64,000 nucleotides of DNA from contig JAFADG010000026.1 of the NCBI GenBank assembly GCA_023425025.1, positions 1 through 64,000 of the forward strand. Reading direction: 5' to 3'. The notes below the pieces were generated by a model, which was not told the origin of the DNA, ran no database searches, and saw only the letters and a list, made by a program, of their open reading frames with translations. The DNA comes from Bacillota bacterium. GTDB lineage: Bacteria; Bacillota; Clostridia; Christensenellales; Aristaeellaceae. This document shows positions 52,001-60,855 of the stretch, piece by piece; the first letter of the stretch is position 1, and each line of letters opens with the position of its first letter. The position numbers were made by a program, and so were the translations under genes.

Positions 52001-53644
52001 TCAAACTTTTTCAATGGTCAAAAGGGAAACGGCATGGGTAGGCAGGGTAAAGCGTGTAAGCAGCCTGCCTTCGTGTACCAGCAGCGTTTGGGGCGCCTGA
52101 CACAGCTCAATGCCATCCTTGGCCTTGATGGCGGCATACTGACCTTCGTTCGGATAGTTGGGCTTGCCCTGGCGCACCCACTCGGCGTAAGCGTTGGAAT
52201 GCTCCGCGTCGATGCGGGCATGCTTCACAAGCACCTTTCCGCCCATGGGAAGGTTCTCAAGGGCCAGCTCAACATCAAAGGTTTCCTTCACATCCCAGTC
52301 GTCATGGTGGCAATAGAGCAGCACCTGCACCGCGTTTTCGTGGGTGATAGTGGCCCAGCCGTCTACCTCCGGACCTTCTTTCGTGCCGTTTGCATCTTCA
52401 AAGGCGAGGGGATCGATATCCCGGCTGCAGGTGATGGCAATGCGCTGGCCACCCAAGCGGGCGTAGAGCTTGAAGAGGTTGAACACCGCCTTGTCAATGC
52501 CCTGGGTGGAAAAGGCCCGGGTGCCCTCAAAGCAGCGCTCGCCCTCGAACATGAACGCCCAGGCCAGGGGGCGCAGGTCCATATGCATCTCTTCCGCCAG
52601 ATCATAGAGGTTCTTGTAGGCGGAAGCCACGTAGGAGGCGTAGTATTCCGTATTGCGGAAGTTCAAATTGAAGTTGTCATACCGGCCGCCGGCGGCCCAG
52701 CCGTCGGGGTCGGCCTCGCTCAACACGCATTCCAGACCGCCAAAGCCCAGTTCTTTTATAATGGAAGCCTGGGCGTGGACGTTTTGCAAAAACACCTTTA
52801 CCGATGGAATCTGCTTTTTCGCCAGGGTGTCAAAGCTGTAGCCGCCGCCCTTGGTATGGAAGGAGGTATAGTCGATGCGGGTGCCGGTTTCGCCGGTCAC
52901 GTAGTTTTTGCCTTCCTTCACATGGGTCAGGAAAGCACGCAGAAACCGGCCGGCCCGGCCATTGGGGTCCGTTTCGCCGCAGGTGGCGGGGCCGCCAAAG
53001 CGCGCCGTTGGCAGCGCTTTGTGGACGGCGGCCTCGGTATAGTCGTACAGCTTGCAAAACTCCTCCACCGTGCCCCGCCAGTAAAAGATGTCCGGCTCGT
53101 TCCACATTTCAAAGTACCAGGTTTCCACTTCCTTTTTACCGTAGCGGCGGACGCAGTGGGAAACCAGGGCAAAAATGAGGTCATGCCATTTTTGATAATC
53201 CTTGGGCGGCATGGCCCAGCCGACGCGCTGGTATTCGCTGATGCCGTAGGCAACCTGGTAGCTTTTTTTGTTCTCCGCGTCCCTGGGGTCTGAAAGGTCC
53301 CGGGGCATAAAACCCAGCTCGAAAAACGGCTTGCAGTTGCTGCGCAGCCAAATATCGATCATTTCGTCGATCACGTCAAAGTTGTAGACGGGGTTTCCGT
53401 TCTCATCCTCGATGTAGGCGTTGGTGGAGCCCCATTTGTAAAATCCGTGGAGGATGCCGGTGCACAGCATGTGGTGCGCCCGCATATAATAGGGCTTTTC
53501 CAGTTTGCCGAACTTTTCGATCAGCGCCATGCCGCCGGGGGAATGGGTGTAGTTGCACTCGTCGTAGCCGATGTAATTCCAGGTGTGCGCAAGCTCGTTC
53601 AGCCATTTGCCCGCGTCCACCTGTACGGATACCTTTTCGGACAT
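52001..53644 (-). CDS. Glycoside hydrolase family 39, probable beta-xylosidase
   Basis: A 547-residue cytosolic enzyme with a GH39 barrel. The acid/base glutamate is in FEMWNEPDIF (about residue 183), and the nucleophile in VLSEADPDGWA (about residue 311). The N-terminus has NYIGYDECNYTHSPGG, and the last 110 residues are a beta domain. No signal peptide, so substrates are imported xylo-oligosaccharides. ATG 53644 follows AAAGGAGG; a longer frame upstream runs through a repeat. First gene of a three-gene operon with the split transketolase. Confidence 0.88.
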   Translation of the reverse strand: MSEKVSVQVDAGKWLNELAHTWNYIGYDECNYTHSPGGMALIEKFGKLEKPYYMRAHHMLCTGILHGFYKWGSTNAYIEDENGNPVYNFDVIDEMIDIWLRSNCKPFFELGFMPRDLSDPRDAENKKSYQVAYGISEYQRVGWAMPPKDYQKWHDLIFALVSHCVRRYGKKEVETWYFEMWNEPDIFYWRGTVEEFCKLYDYTEAAVHKALPTARFGGPATCGETDPNGRAGRFLRAFLTHVKEGKNYVTGETGTRIDYTSFHTKGGGYSFDTLAKKQIPSVKVFLQNVHAQASIIKELGFGGLECVLSEADPDGWAAGGRYDNFNLNFRNTEYYASYVASAYKNLYDLAEEMHMDLRPLAWAFMFEGERCFEGTRAFSTQGIDKAVFNLFKLYARLGGQRIAITCSRDIDPLAFEDANGTKEGPEVDGWATITHENAVQVLLYCHHDDWDVKETFDVELALENLPMGGKVLVKHARIDAEHSNAYAEWVRQGKPNYPNEGQYAAIKAKDGIELCQAPQTLLVHEGRLLTRFTLPTHAVSLLTIEKV

Positions 53645-53716
53645 GCGGTTTTCCTCCTTTGGGATATATCCGTCAGCGTCGGAAGCCCCTTTGCCGCGCT
53701 GGTGACTCGCCGGCAG

Positions 53717-53769
53717 CCCCTCATCAGTCACCTTCGGTGACAGCTTCCCCCAAGGGGAAAGCCTTTGGG
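53717..53769. repeat. Family A-related repeat, copy at 53.7 kb
   Basis: On the minus strand it reads GGGGGAAGCTGTCACC then GAAGGTGACTGATGAGG, with hairpins CTTTCCCC/GGGGGAAG and GTCACC/GGTGAC. It is closest to the copy at 28696. Confidence 0.7.
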
Positions 53770-53846
53770 TATGCCGGATCCGGCCGATTAACGAAATTCC
53801 GGATGCTGCCAAGGGAGCTGCCTGCGGAATCTCTTTCCAGCGACTT

Positions 53847-54449
53847 TCAAACGCCATCCCCCGCCTGCGGCTCCAAAGCACTGCCGCCGTCCTTCTCCGC
53901 GTTCCCGCCCTGCCGGCCCACAAACAGATCCAGATACTTTACTTCATCAGGAACCGACACGATGCCGTGCTTTTGCAGGGCGTCAAAATACAGGCTGTCG
54001 CCCTTGCGCAAAAGATGCGTTTCCCCGCCCACCGCAAAATTCATTTCGCCTTCAAAAATGAACAGAAATTCTTCCCCCGGGTGGGATACCAGGTGGCGCT
54101 TCACCTCGCCGTGCCTGGCGCGGATCATCATGGGCTGCATGGGCCCATCACCCCGGCCGGCTGCCTTGGTGAAAATGCTGTAGCCCAGTTCCGTCATCAC
54201 AAACCTCGAAGGGTCCAAAAAGGGATTGGCGGTCATCACCGTGCCGGCCTCAAAGCCGGATTCCAAAAGCTCCGCCACCTTTACCCTAAGCGCCGCGGCG
54301 ATGCGGGTCAGCGTATTTAAGGCCGGGGCCACCACCCCGTTTTCCACCTTGGAGATCATGCCCTTGGTCAGCCCGCAGCGATCGGCCAGCTGCTGCTGGG
54401 TCAGCCCCGCCATCAGCCGAATTTTGCGGATATTGCTGCCTGTCTCCAT
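53847..54449 (-). CDS. XRE-family regulator with cupin sensor domain
   Basis: A 200-residue regulator. HTH: NIRKIRLMAGLTQQQLADRCGLTKGMISKVENG (about residues 6-38; core TQQQLADRCGLTKGMISK). Cupin_2 barrel: VSHPGEEFLFIFEGEMNFAVGG and KGDSLYFDALQKHGIVS. METGSN at 54449 is chosen because AGGAGG stands at good spacing; ATG 54455 lies too near. It is 26 bases after the racemase-like gene and faces a divergent sugar isomerase. It probably controls these genes in response to a small molecule bound in the cupin. Confidence 0.88.
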   Translation of the reverse strand: METGSNIRKIRLMAGLTQQQLADRCGLTKGMISKVENGVVAPALNTLTRIAAALRVKVAELLESGFEAGTVMTANPFLDPSRFVMTELGYSIFTKAAGRGDGPMQPMMIRARHGEVKRHLVSHPGEEFLFIFEGEMNFAVGGETHLLRKGDSLYFDALQKHGIVSVPDEVKYLDLFVGRQGGNAEKDGGSALEPQAGDGV

Positions 54450-54475
54450 CCCCATCCTCCTTATGCCCAAGCGGA

Positions 54476-55159
54476 TCAATCCATTGCCAGCAGCATCTGC
54501 CTGGCCCGCATAAAGCCTGTGCGGCCGCTGTTGTATACGGGCACGGGGGTATTGGTCAGCTCCGGCTCCAGGGCGGACATGGACACCTGGGCCAGCACGA
54601 TGGCATCCACCTTTTTGGCAAGCGCGCCGATCTGCTCCAGCAGCATTTGATTGTGCAGCGCCTTGTTGCCGGCGCGCAGCGCTGTAAAAGCCTCGGCGCA
54701 TAGCACGGGGAAGACCTCCACCTCCCGGTCCAAATCCCTGGCCGCCTCACGCAAAAGCCGCTCGGAGGAGGGCATGGTGGAGGGCAGCGTGCCTAAAAGC
54801 CCCACCCGTTTGCCGTCCAGCACCGCCAGGTCCATCATGGGCCGGTCAATATTGAGCATGGGCGTTGTCACCATGGGCCGGGCATACTCCACCGCCTGGT
54901 TGAACGTGGAGCAGCCCAGCAGGATCAAATCGCACCCGGCCTCCTGCAAAAACCTCGCGTAGGTGGCGAATTTATAAAAGTTCGCCTTGGGAATCGTACC
55001 CACCGGCGCTGAAAAATTATCCCGCTGGATCGTATCGTCGCCCATGTGCATGATTTGCACCTCGGGGATGATTTCCTTTGCATAGGGCTCCACCACCTGG
55101 GCGGTAAACACGGCGGCATGAATGATACCAAGGGTTTTATTATGCAAGCCTTTTCCCAT
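54476..55159 (-). CDS. Aspartate/glutamate racemase superfamily protein lacking one catalytic cysteine
   Basis: A 227-residue protein with the two-domain racemase fold. The first cysteine site is kept, LILLGCSTFNQA (about residue 87). At the second, where racemases have a CT pair after a DAIVLA strand, this protein reads DAIVLAQVSMSAL, so the second cysteine is gone. That makes simple two-base racemisation unlikely; an isomerase, decarboxylase or binding role is possible. Start ATG has weak AAGGATA context; see the promoter at 55230. Operon with an XRE-cupin regulator. Confidence 0.78.
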   Translation of the reverse strand: MGKGLHNKTLGIIHAAVFTAQVVEPYAKEIIPEVQIMHMGDDTIQRDNFSAPVGTIPKANFYKFATYARFLQEAGCDLILLGCSTFNQAVEYARPMVTTPMLNIDRPMMDLAVLDGKRVGLLGTLPSTMPSSERLLREAARDLDREVEVFPVLCAEAFTALRAGNKALHNQMLLEQIGALAKKVDAIVLAQVSMSALEPELTNTPVPVYNSGRTGFMRARQMLLAMD

Positions 55160-55229
55160 ACAATCTGCCTCTTCTCATTTTGAGCGCGCAAAATCGCGCT
55201 GTTTGTACGTACGTTTTATCCTTGCCCGC

Positions 55230-55258
55230 ATTATACCACAGCGGATATTCTTTGGAAA
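55230..55258 (-). promoter_or_regulatory. Promoter of the racemase-like/XRE operon
   Basis: Minus strand TTTCCA (55258-55253), 17 bp, TATAAT (55235-55230). The leader is about 65 bases. Confidence 0.6.
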
Positions 55259-55275
55259 TAGAAATATGAAACATA

Positions 55276-55292
55276 GTTGAAAAATATTCAAC
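55276..55292. promoter_or_regulatory. Inverted repeat operator between divergent promoters
   Basis: GTTGAA-AAATA-TTCAAC, a 17 bp inverted repeat, abuts the -35 box of the isomerase promoter and lies 18 bp behind that of the racemase operon. It is the best candidate site for the XRE-cupin regulator. Confidence 0.6.
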
Positions 55293-55322
55293 TTTACAAG
55301 TGCGTAGGGAAAGCGGTATGAT
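55293..55322 (+). promoter_or_regulatory. Promoter of the sugar isomerase gene
   Basis: TTTACA (55293-55298), 18 bp, TATGAT (55317-55322). Confidence 0.6.
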
Positions 55323-55361
55323 GATGTTAAAGGCAAATATCGCCAACAGGGGGAATCAAAT

Positions 55362-56165
55362 ATGCAATTTGGCTACTGCATCAGCATGGGCGCCCAGGAC
55401 GTGAGCGGCATTGGCGCTGACCGCATACCCGTACTCAAAAAGCTGGGCTTTGACTATGTGGAGCTGCCTTTGGCGCAGGTGATGAGCCTGGAGGAAGCCG
55501 CCTTCCGCGACGGCCCCCTGGAAATGCTTCACCGCTGCGAAATGCCCTGCCTGGCCATGAACAATTTCTTTCCGGGCAGCTTTCGCCTGACCGGTTCCGG
55601 CGCCGATCACAAAGCCGCGCTCGCCTATGCCCAAAACGCCATGGAGCGGGCGCAGCGCCTGGGGGCCAAAGTGATCGTCTTCGGTTCCTCCGGCGCGCGC
55701 AACCGGCCCCTTGGCACGCCGCTGGAACCGGCGCTGGACCAGCTGGCCTCCCTGCTTTTAAAGCTGGCCCTCATGGCCAAAGAATATGGCATTGTCATCG
55801 CCATTGAACACTTGAACAAGCAGGAATCCAACCTGGTCAACCGCTTTTCCGAAAGCTGCGCCCTGGCGCGAAGACTGGGTGACGAAAGCGTCGGCGCGTT
55901 GGTGGACACCTACCATATGAACCTGGCCAACGAGCCCATAACCAGTTTGCTCGACGGCGGCAGCCTGTTAAAGCACGTGCATGTGGCCCGCACCCTGGGC
56001 CGAAGCCTTCCCTGTGAAGGCGACGAGGAGGATTACGGGGCGCTGTTTGCGCACCTCGCGCGCATCGGCTTTAGCGGCACCGTCAGCCTGGAGGCCAATA
56101 TCCGTCAGGATTTTGAAAAGGAAGCCGCCGCCGCCCTGGCGGTATTGAAATCCTGCGCCGGTTAA
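55362..56165 (+). CDS. Sugar phosphate isomerase/epimerase (AP endonuclease 2-like TIM barrel)
   Basis: A 267-residue protein of the xylose isomerase-like TIM barrel family. It has LKKLGFDYVELPLAQV, the strand ending VIVFGSSGAR, IAIEHLNKQESNLVN (metal-binding Glu), GALVDTYHMNLANEP (Asp and His) and a final GTVSLEANIRQDF (Glu). Such enzymes isomerise or epimerise keto sugars or act on inositol derivatives. GGGGGA precedes the ATG. Divergent from the racemase-like/XRE operon and sharing a likely operator with it. Confidence 0.87.
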   Translation: MQFGYCISMGAQDVSGIGADRIPVLKKLGFDYVELPLAQVMSLEEAAFRDGPLEMLHRCEMPCLAMNNFFPGSFRLTGSGADHKAALAYAQNAMERAQRLGAKVIVFGSSGARNRPLGTPLEPALDQLASLLLKLALMAKEYGIVIAIEHLNKQESNLVNRFSESCALARRLGDESVGALVDTYHMNLANEPITSLLDGGSLLKHVHVARTLGRSLPCEGDEEDYGALFAHLARIGFSGTVSLEANIRQDFEKEAAAALAVLKSCAG

Positions 56166-56251
56166 GGGGACGCGGCCGCGCATACCGCATGCCTTTGAGG
56201 AATGTACTGTACAACCGTCATTCCTCCGGCGTTTACCAGGCCGGCCATGCC

Positions 56252-56959
56252 CTATGGCTCAATCTCCTCGGCCATCCTGTACCCGACGCCCATTTCCGTT
56301 AGAATATACTTGGGTTCGCCGGGGTTTGATTCGATCTTGCGGCGGATGTTGGCCATGTTCACCCGCAGCGCCTGCTTTTCGTTGGCATAGGGGCCCCAGA
56401 TTTCCTTGACCATGGCGTCATGGGTCATCACCTTGCCGATGTTCTGGGCCAGCAGCACCAGGATTTTGTATTCAATGGGCGTCAGGTGCACCTTTTCCCC
56501 GGCGAAGGTCACGGTGCGTTTGCCTTCGTCAATTTCCAGCTCGCCCACCATAAACTTTCCGGCATCCTGCATGGTGCTTTTCGTAAGCTTCATGCTGTGC
56601 CGAAGGGCCGTCCTGATCCTGGCCAGAAGCTCGCTTGTCCCAAAGGGCTTGACGATATAATCGTCCGCCTCCAGGTCAAAGGCCTCCACCTTTTCGCGCT
56701 CGTGGCTTCTGGCGGTGACGACGATCACCGGCGTTTTGGTAAAGGCGCGGATGCTTTTCAATACCTCCATGCCGTCCATGTCAGGCAGGCCCAAATCCAG
56801 CAATATGATGTCCGGGGCATTGGCGGCGATCAATTCCACCGCCGCCCGGCCCAGCTTTGTTTTCAGGGCGTTGTAATTGTTGGCCAGGAGGATGGCGGAG
56901 ATGAAGTTGCCGATGGTCTCGTCATCCTCTACGATCAGAACCAATGGTTTGCTGCTCAT
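56252..56959 (-). CDS. kdpE: KdpE-type response regulator
   Basis: A 235-residue OmpR-family regulator. Receiver: EDD at 11-13, phospho-acceptor Asp near 55 in LLDLGLPDMDG, Lys in DDYIVKPFG. DNA-binding winged helix from about residue 135: HLTPIEYKILVLLAQNIGKV and VNMANIRRKIE. The four-base overlap with the upstream kdpD-type kinase gene marks one unit. In the known system the pair turns on the KdpFABC potassium pump; no kdpFABC gene lies in this window. Confidence 0.92.
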   Translation of the reverse strand: MSSKPLVLIVEDDETIGNFISAILLANNYNALKTKLGRAAVELIAANAPDIILLDLGLPDMDGMEVLKSIRAFTKTPVIVVTARSHEREKVEAFDLEADDYIVKPFGTSELLARIRTALRHSMKLTKSTMQDAGKFMVGELEIDEGKRTVTFAGEKVHLTPIEYKILVLLAQNIGKVMTHDAMVKEIWGPYANEKQALRVNMANIRRKIESNPGEPKYILTEMGVGYRMAEEIEP

Positions 56960-59658
56960 TGCATTTGACTCCCTTCGGGTGCGGCCTGGTCAAGCGGCAG
57001 GGTAAACCGGAATACGGCGCCGCCCAACGGCCGGTTTTCCGCCTCCATCACCCCGCCGTGGGCCTTGATGATGGACTGGCAGATGGAAAGCCCGATGCCC
57101 ATGCCGCGCATGGAGCCGGAATCCTTCCGGTCGCCGGCAAGGTAGCCTTCAAAGATGTGGGGAAGGTCGCCGGGCGGTATGCCCGTGCCGTGGTCGATGA
57201 CCTCAAACAGGCCTTCGCGTTCTCTTTTGATCAGATTCACTTCCACGGTGGAATCGTCGGGGGAATGCTTGACGGCGTTTTCCGTAAGGTTCATGAGCAC
57301 CTGGGCGATGAGCGTATCATCCATGGGGATCATCAGCAGCTCCCGGGGCACCTTCACCGCAACGCCGCGGTTCGGGTACCGCTTGCGGATGCGGCTGACG
57401 GCCTCCGCCACCACCTCCTCGGCAGCTTCCGGCGATTTTGCGACGCGCATGGAGCCTTCCTGGATGCGGGTGACGGACAGCAGGTTTTCCACCATGCGGA
57501 TGAGCCACTGGGAATCGTCCCGTATGTTGTGGAGCAGCTTTTTCTGGGTGGGGGCGTCGATGCCCTTTTCGTTTTCCAATATGGCGGAGCTGGCCCCCCA
57601 TATGCCGGAAAGGGGCGTGCGCAGATCGTGGGAGATGGCGCGCAGAAGGTTGCCCCGCATCTTTTCCTTTTCCGATTCGATCATGATGGTGCGCTGCTCG
57701 TCGGACAGTTGCTGGCGCTCCAGCGCCATGGCCACCTGGGAGGCGATCATGCGCAAAAACAGGCGGGTGTTGTGATCCAGCGCCTCCCGACGGCAGGAGA
57801 TGCCGATGACCGCCAGCACCTTCTTTTGCGAGATCACCGGCATGTAAAAGCCGCCGGCGTCCGAAAGGGTATCCGTTCCCGAGCCGGCCCTTTTCCGGTT
57901 GACAAAGACCCAGCGGGCCGCCGCCCGCTCCTCCTGAAGCTTCATATAGGCGTCGTCCGGGCTATTAGGCGCCTGGGCAAACACCCCTTCCGCCCCCTCC
58001 ATGGGGTCGGCGGCGTAAAAGATCACGGACCTATTGAACAGGTTGACCACATACCCGTTCGTCAGGGCGATGATGTTCTCCAGGCCTCTTGTGGCCAGCA
58101 GCTTTTTGTTGATCTCGTACAGCACATAGGTGCGGTGCTCCCGGGCGACGGCCAGCCTGGCCTGGCTTTTGATGCGCACGGTCATGGCACTCATCATGAC
58201 GGCCACCAGCAGCATGATGAAAAAGGTGATGGGGCCGTCTGACCGGATGGTGCTGAACGTGAGATAGGGCTCTGTAAATAAAAAGCTGAAGATCAGCACG
58301 CTGATGAGCGATGCCGCAACCCCATAGGCGTAGCCGGCCGTCATCCTGGCAGCCACGGACACGGCGAGGATGTACACCATTACGATGTTTTGATCACCTA
58401 TGCCAAGGTCCTGCAGCATCAATGACAAGAGCGTCGCGGCCCCGATCAGCCCCAGCGTTTTCAGGCTGTCCGGCAGGGACAGTAAAAAGCGGGGCCGGGG
58501 CTTGCTTTTTTGTTTTTGATAGACAGGGGAGGGCGTGCCGGTGGAGATGATGTGCACCTCGATATGGGGCAGCTTTGCCACCAGCTCGTCCTCCAGGTCC
58601 TGCGAAAAGAAGCCGCGCAGCGTCTTTTTGTTTTTGCTTTTGCCGATAACGATGTTGGTGATGCCCGACAGCCTGGCGTACTCCGTCACCGCGCCGGCAA
58701 TGCTGTGCCCGGAGAGGGTGACGACCTCCGCCCCCAGCTTTTCGGCCAGATCCATATTGGCGCGGATGGCCTTTTGCTGCTCCTTTGTGAGCGCGTCGCT
58801 TTCCATTTTCTCCACATACACCGCCGTCCACGGCGCGTGAAAGGATTCCGAGGCCCTGGCCGTCCAGCGGATGCAGCGGGCGGAGGAGGGCGAAGGGCCG
58901 ATGCATACCAGTAGCTTGGCGTTGGCCATCTTTTCCGACAGCCGGCGCTCGCTTTGGTTGTCGTGGCTGACGCGGTCGGCAGCCCTGCGCAGCGCGAGCT
59001 CCCGCAGCAGGCGCAGGTTTTCCTTGGTAAAAAAGGCGCGAAGCGCGGCTTCCGCCCGGTCGGGATGCAGGCCCTTGCCTTCCTCCATCCGCCGCAGCAG
59101 CTCATCCGGCCCGATGTCGATGAGCTGTATTTGATCCGCCTGGTCGAAGATGGAATCGGGCACCGTTTCCTTCACATCCGCCTTGGTGATATCCCGCACC
59201 ACATCGTTGAGGCTTTCCATATGCTGCACGTTGAGGGTGGTATATACGTCGATGCCGGCGTTTAAAAGCTCCTCTATGTCTTGATAGCGCTTTTGGTTGC
59301 GCTGCCCCGGGGCGTTTGCGTGGGCCAGCTCATCGATCAGGATCAAGGCCGGCTTGCGGACAAGCGCCGCGTCCAGATCGAACTCCTTGAACGTTATGCC
59401 TTTGTTTACCACTGTTTGGGGAGCAAGCACCGGCAAACCATGCATGAGCTGCATGGTCTCGGGCCGGGTATGGGGCGCAAGGTACCCCACCAATACGTCC
59501 ACACCCGCTTTATGCTGCTGCCGGGCATCGTCCAGCATGGCGTAGGTTTTGCCCGCGCCCGCCGCGTAGCCGAAGTAGATTTTCAGCCTGCCCGGGCTTT
59601 TTTGCGGCTGATTGACGATTTCATCCGGATCAAGACGCTGTTCGGGCCTGTCCATCAT
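56956..59658 (-). CDS. kdpD: KdpD-type sensor histidine kinase
   Basis: A 900-residue membrane kinase with the full KdpD order. KdpD domain (about 20-230): Walker A GYAAGAGKTYAML, Walker B LILIDELAHANAPG. USP domain (about 250-370). Four closely spaced membrane helices, DUF4118 (about 395-500). GAF domain (about 520-660). HisKA: AISHDLRTPLSG (His near 676). HATPase: MNLTENAVKHSP, DHGTGIPPGD and GMGIGLSICQ. In Firmicutes the USP domain may bind cyclic di-AMP. GGGGG precedes the double ATG. No pump genes are adjacent. Confidence 0.94.
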   Translation of the reverse strand: MMDRPEQRLDPDEIVNQPQKSPGRLKIYFGYAAGAGKTYAMLDDARQQHKAGVDVLVGYLAPHTRPETMQLMHGLPVLAPQTVVNKGITFKEFDLDAALVRKPALILIDELAHANAPGQRNQKRYQDIEELLNAGIDVYTTLNVQHMESLNDVVRDITKADVKETVPDSIFDQADQIQLIDIGPDELLRRMEEGKGLHPDRAEAALRAFFTKENLRLLRELALRRAADRVSHDNQSERRLSEKMANAKLLVCIGPSPSSARCIRWTARASESFHAPWTAVYVEKMESDALTKEQQKAIRANMDLAEKLGAEVVTLSGHSIAGAVTEYARLSGITNIVIGKSKNKKTLRGFFSQDLEDELVAKLPHIEVHIISTGTPSPVYQKQKSKPRPRFLLSLPDSLKTLGLIGAATLLSLMLQDLGIGDQNIVMVYILAVSVAARMTAGYAYGVAASLISVLIFSFLFTEPYLTFSTIRSDGPITFFIMLLVAVMMSAMTVRIKSQARLAVAREHRTYVLYEINKKLLATRGLENIIALTNGYVVNLFNRSVIFYAADPMEGAEGVFAQAPNSPDDAYMKLQEERAAARWVFVNRKRAGSGTDTLSDAGGFYMPVISQKKVLAVIGISCRREALDHNTRLFLRMIASQVAMALERQQLSDEQRTIMIESEKEKMRGNLLRAISHDLRTPLSGIWGASSAILENEKGIDAPTQKKLLHNIRDDSQWLIRMVENLLSVTRIQEGSMRVAKSPEAAEEVVAEAVSRIRKRYPNRGVAVKVPRELLMIPMDDTLIAQVLMNLTENAVKHSPDDSTVEVNLIKREREGLFEVIDHGTGIPPGDLPHIFEGYLAGDRKDSGSMRGMGIGLSICQSIIKAHGGVMEAENRPLGGAVFRFTLPLDQAAPEGSQMQ

Positions 59659-59737
59659 AGCGCCCCCTTTGGTATATCATACCACAGCGCGCCCAAAAGG
59701 GGATACGGGCACTTTTCCGGGTTTTTGCGCAAAGGGG

Positions 59738-59766
59738 TTGACATTTCACTTAAGGAGTGTTACTAT
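59738..59766 (+). promoter_or_regulatory. Promoter of the LacI-GH31-GH65 operon
   Basis: TTGACA (59738-59743), exactly 17 bp, TACTAT (59761-59766). Confidence 0.82.
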
Positions 59767-59771
59767 TTTAT

Positions 59772-59784
59772 TGAAACGTTTAAG
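59772..59784. promoter_or_regulatory. LacI operator overlapping the start of transcription
   Basis: TGAAACGTTTAAG contains GAAACGTTTAA with a central ACGT, the LacI-family form, and lies six bases past the -10 box. The encoded LacI protein probably represses its own operon here. The site resembles CAAACGTTTG at 32482. Confidence 0.65.
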
Positions 59785-59805
59785 TGATCGAAATGATGTG
59801 ACTGC

Positions 59806-60825
59806 ATGAGACGCGTAAATATCAAGGATGTGGCGAAGGAAGCGGGCGTTTCGCCGGCCACCGTCAGCTATGTGCTGAACCGGAAATCCACCGAGACCAT
59901 CAGCGCCGAAACAAGCGAGCGCGTTTTTCAGGCGGTCCAAAGGCTCAATTATGTGCCCAATCTCAACGCCCGCAGCCTTTCCAGCAAAAAAACCAACCTG
60001 ATCGGCGTGGTAATCCCCCAAACCGAGCCCGGCAAGGAAATGATGTTCGGCAATCCATTCTATGGCGAGCTGCTGTCCGCCATTGAGTATACGGCCCGGC
60101 GGCAGGGATACCACTTGCTGCTGTCCGGCCCCGAAACCAACCAAAGCTACATGAACATCGCCCGCAACCGCGGGGTGGACGGCATCATCATCGTCGGCTC
60201 CTATCCCACCAAGAGCCTGGATGAGCTGCACCAATTGTCCGTGCCGGTGGTATTGATCGATACCTATGTCAACGATCCGGTGTTTCACACCATCGGCATC
60301 GACGACCGCGCCGGCGGCCGCATGGTGACACGGTATCTGATCGAGCGGGGTCACAAAAAAATCGCCTTTGTTTCCGGCGATATCAGCGGCCAGGGCGTCA
60401 ATTACAAGCGGTACCTGGGCTATGTGGAGGCATTGGAGCAAGCCGGCCTTGCGGCGGAGGAAAAGCACCTGTACCTGGGGACCGTGGAATTTGAATTCGG
60501 CATGGCCGCGGCGGAGCAGCTTGCGCAAAGGGGCAACGGCGAAACGGCGGCCTTTGTGACGGCCGATATCCTGGGCGTGGGGCTGGTGAAAGGGCTTAAA
60601 AAGGCCGGGCTGAAGGTGCCCAAGGATGTATCCGTGGTGGGCTTTGACGATGTGAGCCTTTCGCGCATGTGCGACCCTTCGCTGACCACCGTGCATCAGG
60701 ACATCGCCGAAAAGGGAAAGTGCGCCGTGCGCATGATCCTGGATTCGGCCCAGGGCGCCGAGGGCAAGCAGGAGCGGATTCTGCCCATACGGCTCGTCGA
60801 GCGCGAATCGGTGCGGTCGATTTAG
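59806..60825 (+). CDS. LacI-family regulator of an alpha-glucoside operon
   Basis: A 339-residue repressor. HTH: VNIKDVAKEAGVSPATVSYVLN (core DVAKEAGVSPATVSYVLN), hinge PNLNARSLSSKKTN, then a sugar-binding domain with VVGFDDVSLSRMCDPSLTTV near the end. It lies between an autoregulatory-looking operator and GH31, which begins 30 bases after its stop. Inducer probably a glucoside or its phosphorolysis product. A weak ribosome binding site precedes the ATG. Confidence 0.94.
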   Translation: MRRVNIKDVAKEAGVSPATVSYVLNRKSTETISAETSERVFQAVQRLNYVPNLNARSLSSKKTNLIGVVIPQTEPGKEMMFGNPFYGELLSAIEYTARRQGYHLLLSGPETNQSYMNIARNRGVDGIIIVGSYPTKSLDELHQLSVPVVLIDTYVNDPVFHTIGIDDRAGGRMVTRYLIERGHKKIAFVSGDISGQGVNYKRYLGYVEALEQAGLAAEEKHLYLGTVEFEFGMAAAEQLAQRGNGETAAFVTADILGVGLVKGLKKAGLKVPKDVSVVGFDDVSLSRMCDPSLTTVHQDIAEKGKCAVRMILDSAQGAEGKQERILPIRLVERESVRSI

Positions 60826-60855
60826 CAATAATGAGTTAATAAAGGGGCGCTGGAA

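Noticed and set aside
56944..58242. A 432-codon plus-strand frame opposite kdpD
   Set aside because: The kinase motifs on the minus strand explain the region; this frame shows no family features.
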